Assembly (NCBI GenBank): GCA_030674185.1
Contig: JAPXFY010000018.1
Span: forward strand, 51,377,755 to 51,400,254
Reading direction: 5' to 3'
DNA length: 22,500 nucleotides
Source of the DNA: Monoplex corrugatus
Lineage: Eukaryota; Mollusca; Gastropoda; Littorinimorpha; Ranellidae
The position numbers and the translations under genes were made by a program. The notes beneath the pieces are model-generated. The model had not been told where the DNA came from. It made no database searches and saw nothing but the letters and a program-made list of their open reading frames with translations. This document shows, piece after piece, positions 18,286 to 22,500 of this stretch; position 1 is the stretch's first letter; every line of letters begins with the position of its first letter.

Positions 18286-18706
18286 ACTGTTGTACGGTTG
18301 TGAGGTGTGGACAGTCAACACGCAAAGCCAGAACAAAATTAAGGCAACTGAAATGTGGTGTCTAAGAAGAATGTTGAGAGTTCCATGGACAATACAGAAA
18401 ACAAACGAGACAGTCTTGAAGGAGGCAGACACAAAAAGAACATTAATAAAAAAAAAATTAGGAAAAGACAAGCAACAGTTATAGAACACTTTATAAGGAA
18501 GAAGGCATTATAGCCCCTCGTCACAACAGGAAAGCTGGAGGGAAAGAGAACACCAGGTAGAACCGGGGAGAAAATATTGGACGGATTTACAGAGCGGCTG
18601 AGGACAGAGAGGGTGGAAGATGTACTTGCAGCCACAAAGGATAGATTCGTATGGAGGGCCATGATCGCCAACGCCATGCGGCAGGGCACATGATGATGAT
18701 GACTGA
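18285..18706 (+). pseudogene. RTE-type LINE ORF2 C-terminus and 3' end
   Basis: LLYGCEVWTVNTQSQNKI, ATEMWCLRRMLRVPWT and ETVLKEADTKR are the post-RT block of RTE-clade LINEs. A frame break in an A-run at about 18451 and several stops follow, yet RKAGGKENTR and an end in ACATGATGATGATGACTG (GAT-type tail, about 18690-18706) remain recognisable. The 5' side starts abruptly where the 28-bp array ends. It is a dead fragment; clade assignment rests on motif memory. Confidence 0.72.
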
Positions 18707-18811
18707 AGGTACACAGACAGGTTCGATTGGAAATCCTGTGACGTGTTAACCTACCCCTACCTGACTTATCCCGACCATCACGGGTCAGTGTTGACTGAAC
18801 TGGCCATCACG

Positions 18812-19006
18812 TAACCCTTTGACTCCCGTACCCTGTCCACCGGCAGCCTGCATTGTCACCATCAGCGAAGCAAAAACTTAATCCTTCGACTCCCTCACCC
18901 TATCCACCAGCTTCCTGCAGCGGGAAGCTGGTGGATAGGGTAAAGGGAGTCAAAGGGTTCATTTTTTTTGCAGTTGGCGGATAGGGTGCGGGAGTCCAAG
19001 GGTTAA
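18812..19006. repeat. Nested foldback repeat with AACCCTTTGACTCCC-type ends
   Basis: The outer arms are TAACCCTTTGACTCCCGTAC (from 18812) and its imperfect complement ending GGGAGTCCAAGGGTTAA (to about 19006). An inner foldback lies at about 18880-18960 (CCACCAGCTTCC against GGGAAGCTGGTGG). The terminal sequence matches the element at 20177-20247, so both belong to one non-autonomous family. 18707-18811 and 19007-19400 carry nothing recognisable. Confidence 0.75.
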
Positions 19007-19404
19007 TTACTTGTAACTATAATTACCTGGTATATAAAATATCACCAAACTCCAAGGAGACACGCTGCCAAGGTAGAAAAGCTGGTATTAGCTCGGCACC
19101 ACTGACCACAGTTACCGATCACAGAAAGACACGGAGACCCGGACTGACAGAAAGACTGTGAACAGAATGACAGCACTTTTGATGTGAACACGGCCGCCTC
19201 CGACGCTGTGTATGCATGCAGAGAGGTCGGGTGAACAAGTTGTGATATATCACTCCCAGTTTGAAGTCCACAGCCAGGCAACAAAAGCCGTGGGACATAT
19301 CACTGCTGACGGTCAGGGCACGTTAAAGATGCATTGCACTGCTTGTTGTTTGGGAACTCAAAGTCTGTACTGATGTTATAACGGGGAGATTCTTCTCCGC
19401 TGTT

Positions 19405-19705
19405 CTCTCTGTCTGTCTGTCTGTCTTTCTGTCTGTTTGTCTGTCTGTCTCTCTCTCTCTCTCACGCATGCACGCACACACGGACGCACGCACACACCCC
19501 CTACACCAAACAAGAACAAAAATACAAAGAAATAAACAATCCTCCATACAAACGAACAAGTAAAGAAAGAAAACAAACAAACATACAAAGAAACAAAGAA
19601 AAACAACAACAAAGCCGACGATGAAACAGAAAACAAACGACAAACAAACAAACAAAAACAAACAAACAAACAAACAAACAAACAAACAAACAAACAAACA
19701 AACAA
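19405..19705. repeat. (GTCT)n, (CT)n and (AAAC)n microsatellites
   Basis: GTCT/CT repeats at about 19408-19462, then A-rich AAAC/AAAG words, becoming pure AAAC at about 19655-19705. Confidence 0.9.
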
Positions 19706-19769
19706 AACAGACGATGAAACATTACAGAATTCAGTGTAATCGCGGTCATTTGTGACCGCAAACTTTTGG

Positions 19770-19783
19770 TGTGTGTGTGTGTC

Positions 19784-19854
<71 letters not shown>

Positions 19855-19900
19855 GTGTGGTGTATGCGTGTGTGGGGTGTGTGTGTGTGTGCACGCGCAC
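19770..19900. repeat. (GT)n microsatellite
   Basis: Pure GT at about 19788-19848 with imperfect flanks, continuing as GCGC/GTGT-rich sequence to about 19970. Confidence 0.95.
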
Positions 19901-20176
19901 CATGCATACATGTGCGTACGTACATGTGCGCGCGTGTGTGTGCGTTTGTATATTTACGGGCAAGTGTGTGTATGTGTTAAAAAACAACAACAACAAACAA
20001 ACAAAAAAATAAGACATGCAAGCATCAAAGCGCTGTTCGCACTACTTTTCACACGAGCCAGTTCAACCATTTTCACATGTGTTGCATATTGTGTGATGTT
20101 AAGACTTTACTCTTCGACTCCCGCACTTATCCACAGCATCCTGTATCGTCATCCATGCTAGCAAACCAAAACTTAA

Positions 20177-20247
20177 CCCTTTGACTGCTCACCTTTCCAC
20201 CAGCTTCCTGCAAGGAAGCTGGTGGAAAGGGTGAGGCAGTCAAAGGG
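20177..20247. mobile_element. 71-bp foldback MITE with TTAA flanks (piggyBac-like ends)
   Basis: TTAA (20173-20176), then CCCTTTGACTGC...CACCAGCTTCC, and the near-perfect complement GGAAGCTGGTG...GCAGTCAAAGGG, then TTAA (20248-20251). The two arms, about 35 bp each, differ by a few single-base indels, so the element is essentially one hairpin. TTAA target duplications and termini starting CCC are characteristic of piggyBac-type transposons; membership is inferred from those two traits alone. Confidence 0.7.
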
Positions 20248-20555
20248 TTAAGTTTTTGCATTTGATGGAAAGGGTGAGGCAGTCAAAGGGTTAAGTTTTT
20301 GCATTGATGGAAAGGGTAAGGCAGTCAAAGGGTTAAGTTTTTGCATTTGATGGAAAGGGTAAGGCAGTCAAAGGGTTAGTTTTTGCATCTGATGGAAAGG
20401 ATGAGGCAGTCAAAGGGTTAAGTTTTTGCATTTAATGGAAAGGGTGAGGCAGTCAAAGGGTTAAGTTTTTGCATTTGATGGAAAGGGTGAGGCAGTCAAA
20501 GGGTTAAGTTTTTGCATTTGGTGGATAGGGAGCATGAGTCAAAGGATTAGATTAA
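20228..20555. repeat. 43-bp tandem array built from the MITE right arm (about 7 copies)
   Basis: The unit contains GATGGAAAGGGTGAGGCAGT, CAAAGGGTTAAG and TTTTTGCATTT. Each copy repeats the right terminus AGTCAAAGGG plus TTAA, ending with a diverged copy at about 20520-20550. The left arm is not amplified. 20556-20811 is unique-looking and without features. Confidence 0.9.
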
Positions 20556-20811
20556 ACTTGTGCAAGCAACAGAACTGACGAATGGCTCAAGATGTCAGAA
20601 GAGTTATCTGGGTGGGAACGGAGGTGGTGATTCTTCAAGGACAGAGGGATTCTCCGGTTACCCGTAACTGTGATCAGAATTCTGTCAAGCCAGTAAGACG
20701 ATAATCCTAAGTCCCTTGAAGGTCTACCGTATGCTTGCACTACAAGAACTCACAGCAGTAAAAAGGGATTGTCCTTGACAGTTTTGAGTCAATGGGCAAT
20801 GAAACAGAATT

Positions 20812-21982
20812 GCGACATGCTTACAGTGCTGTTACGACATGCTTATAGTGCAGTTACGACATGCTTACAGTGTTGTTACGACATGCTTACAGTGTAGTTA
20901 CGACATGCTTACAGTGCTGTTACGACATGCTTACAGTGCAGTTACGACATGCTTACAGTGCTGTTACGACATGCTTACAGTGCAGTTACGACATGCTTAC
21001 AGTGCTGTTACGACATGCTTACAGTGCTGTTACGACATGCTTACAGTGCTGTTATGACATGCTTACAGTGCAGTTACGACATGCTTACAGTGCGTTACGA
21101 CATGCTTACAGTGCTGTTACGACATGCTTGCAGTGCAGTTACGACATGCTTACAGTGTTGTTACGACATGCTTGCAGTGCTGTTACGACATGCTTACAGT
21201 GCTGTTACGACATGCTTACAGTGTTGTTACGACATGCTTACAGTGCTGTTACGACATGCTTACAGTGCTGTTACGACATGCTTACAGTGCGGTTACGACA
21301 TGCTTACAGTGCCGTTACGACATGCTTACATGTATAGAGTGCAGTTACGACATGCTTACAGTGTTGTTACGACATGCTTGCAGTGCAGTTACGACATGCT
21401 TACAGTGCTGTTACGACATGCTTACAGTGCTGTTACGACATGCTTACAGTGTTGTTACGACATGCTTACAGTGCTGTTACGACATGCCTACAGTGCTGTT
21501 ACGACATGCTTACAGTGCTATTACGACATGCTTACAGTGTAGTTACGACATGCTTACAGTGCTGTTACGACATGCTTACAGTGGTGTTACGACATGCTTA
21601 CAATGCTGTTACGGCATGCTTACAGTGCTGTTACGACATGCTTATAGTGTTGTTACGACATGCTTATAGTGAAGTTACGACATGCTTACAGAGCTGTTAC
21701 GACATGCTTACAGTGCCGTTACGACATGCTTACAGTGCAGTTACGACATGCTTACAGTGTTGTTACGACATGCTTACAATGTTGTTACGACATGCTTACA
21801 GTGCTGTTACGACATGCTTACAGTGCAGTTACGACATGCTTACAATGTTGTTACGACATGCTTACAGTGTTGTTACGACATGCTTACAGTGTTGTTACGA
21901 CATGCTTATAGTGCAGTTACGACATGCTTACATTGTTGTTACGACATGCTTACAGTGTTGTTACGACATGCTTACAGTGCTG
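20812..21982. repeat. 22-bp satellite array, about 53 copies
   Basis: Unit ACGACATGCTTACAGTGC followed by NGTT, the variable base being mostly T or A, with GT instead of GC in some copies. Two length variants occur: a short unit near 21084-21106 and a longer one near 21326-21345 (with ATGTATAGAG). As 22 is not a multiple of three, all three plus frames pass through the same 66-bp cycle without a stop, giving long MLTVLLRHAYSAV-type frames that are not genes. Confidence 0.96.
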
Positions 21983-22059
21983 ATAATGATAGCCAGTGTA
22001 CATGGCAGAAAAGTTATCGGTTCAGCTTGCGAAAAACCAAGGTGAAAGTTTGGTTCTGA

Positions 22060-22278
22060 TATAGTCTATCAATTAACACCAGGAAGAGAGTTCTTGAGTG
22101 TTATATAGAATCCATACTGTTGTACGGTTGTGAGGCGTGGACAGTCAGCACGCAAAGTCACAACAAAATTGAGAGAAACTGAAATGTGGTTTCCAAGAAG
22201 AATGTTGAGAGTTCCATGGACAGCAAAGAAAACAAACGAGACAGTCTTGACGGAGGCAGACACAAAAAAGATCAATAA
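22060..22278 (+). pseudogene. Second RTE-type LINE fragment, cut by mariner sequence
   Basis: LSINTRKRVLECYIESILLY, then GCEAWTVSTQSHNKIE, a frame break after it, and the DNA for the ETVL-EADTK block up to about 22275. From CTGTTGTACGGTTGTGAGG on, about 165 bp closely match 18285-18450. It reaches about 45 bp further 5' than the first copy, and ends where mariner-type coding begins. Confidence 0.7.
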
Positions 22279-22500
22279 GACCATCCGAACGTCGCTGTGC
22301 TGGAGCAACCTCCCTACTTACCCAACCTGGCTCCACGTGATTTTTTCCTTTTCCCCAAGTTAAGGGGGTCATCAATGGGACCCGTTCTCAAGACGTGGAA
22401 CCATCAGCAGAGGTCAGTGACGACGGAGCTGCGGACGATCCCGGAGGAAACCTTCCTGGAATGCATGGAGACGTGGAGGAGAAGGATGGGAAAGTGCATT
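22279..22500 (+). pseudogene. Mariner-type transposase C-terminus (continues past the window)
   Basis: One frame from 22279 to the window end has no stop: NVAVLEQPPYLPNLAPRDFF, then LFPKLRGSS, then TELRTIPEETFLECMETWRR and RMGKCI. This is the C-terminal part of a mariner (DD34D) transposase, including the YSPDLAP signature region, where the third catalytic Asp is here Asn (YLPNLAP). The N-terminal two-thirds are missing, replaced by the RTE fragment. Cut-and-paste activity is therefore excluded for this copy. The right inverted repeat would lie outside the window. Confidence 0.78.

Noticed and set aside
19042..19284. 80-codon minus-strand Cys/Ser-rich frame
   Set aside because: Begins at TTG without an ATG or splice acceptor I could support, and has no recognisable domain.
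20812..21982. CRISPR-like array
   Set aside because: Units are contiguous with no spacers between them, and the context is a eukaryotic repeat region.
20839..22059. Long plus-strand open frames (up to 223 codons) over the 22-bp array
   Set aside because: The absence of stops follows from a 22-bp unit lacking stop words in any register; length-variant units shift frame without consequence and no domain is present.

Overview
This window looks like repeat-dense, non-coding genomic DNA of a metazoan, most likely a lophotrochozoan and probably a marine mollusc. That placement is an inference from the mix seen here: several non-LTR retrotransposon families with animal-type domains, a Penelope-like element (PLE), a tRNA-derived SINE, mariner remains, very abundant (CA/GT)n, (GA)n and (AAAC)n microsatellites, and at least five tandem arrays. 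No operons, Shine-Dalgarno sites, rRNA or intact tRNA genes were seen. Only one stretch (1-1072, minus strand) has any look of a host gene exon, and it is tentative.

Layout. 1-1072: candidate coding exon(s) on the minus strand with degenerate coding repeats. 1150-1730: long polypurine microsatellite. 1731-3160: AT-rich, degenerate TCAA-like sequence and a TA/CA microsatellite. 3160-4237: 5'-truncated, frameshifted LINE 3' half on the minus strand. 4237-4350: GA/GACA microsatellite. 4452-4642 and 14459-14713: the two halves of one 72-bp tandem array, split by a LINE.

4643-14458 is the centrepiece, a nest of insertions. A LINE (ORF1 with an SGNH-esterase-like domain; ORF2 with APE endonuclease, reverse transcriptase, RNase H and a Cys/His finger) sits in the 72-bp array with an 11-bp target duplication. 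Its ORF2 is broken by three frameshifts, a stop codon and a 4,347-bp PLE at 9607-13953. The PLE has a 10-bp target duplication, two 186-bp direct terminal repeats that I read as identical, and a 773-codon frame for reverse transcriptase plus GIY-YIG endonuclease. Within the PLE's 3' part lies a minus-strand L2/CR1-type LINE fragment with its own microsatellites. The order of events is therefore readable: array, then LINE, then PLE, with the L2-type fragment entering the PLE or its progenitor.

14713-22500: unique-looking DNA, microsatellites, a tRNA-derived SINE (16803 to about 17095), a 51-bp array (17207-17614), a 28-bp array (17817-18285), an RTE-type LINE 3' end (18285-18706), foldback elements with piggyBac-like CCCTTTGACTGC termini and a 43-bp array grown from one arm (18812-19006, 20177-20555), a 22-bp satellite (20812-21982), a second RTE-type fragment (22060-22278) and a mariner transposase C-terminus running off the window (22279-22500).

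The genes present are selfish-element genes; they do not form a host pathway. The most promising leads are the structurally complete, apparently young PLE, a hammerhead-like 30-nt motif shared by its terminal repeats and a second locus, and the esterase plus RNase H LINE.
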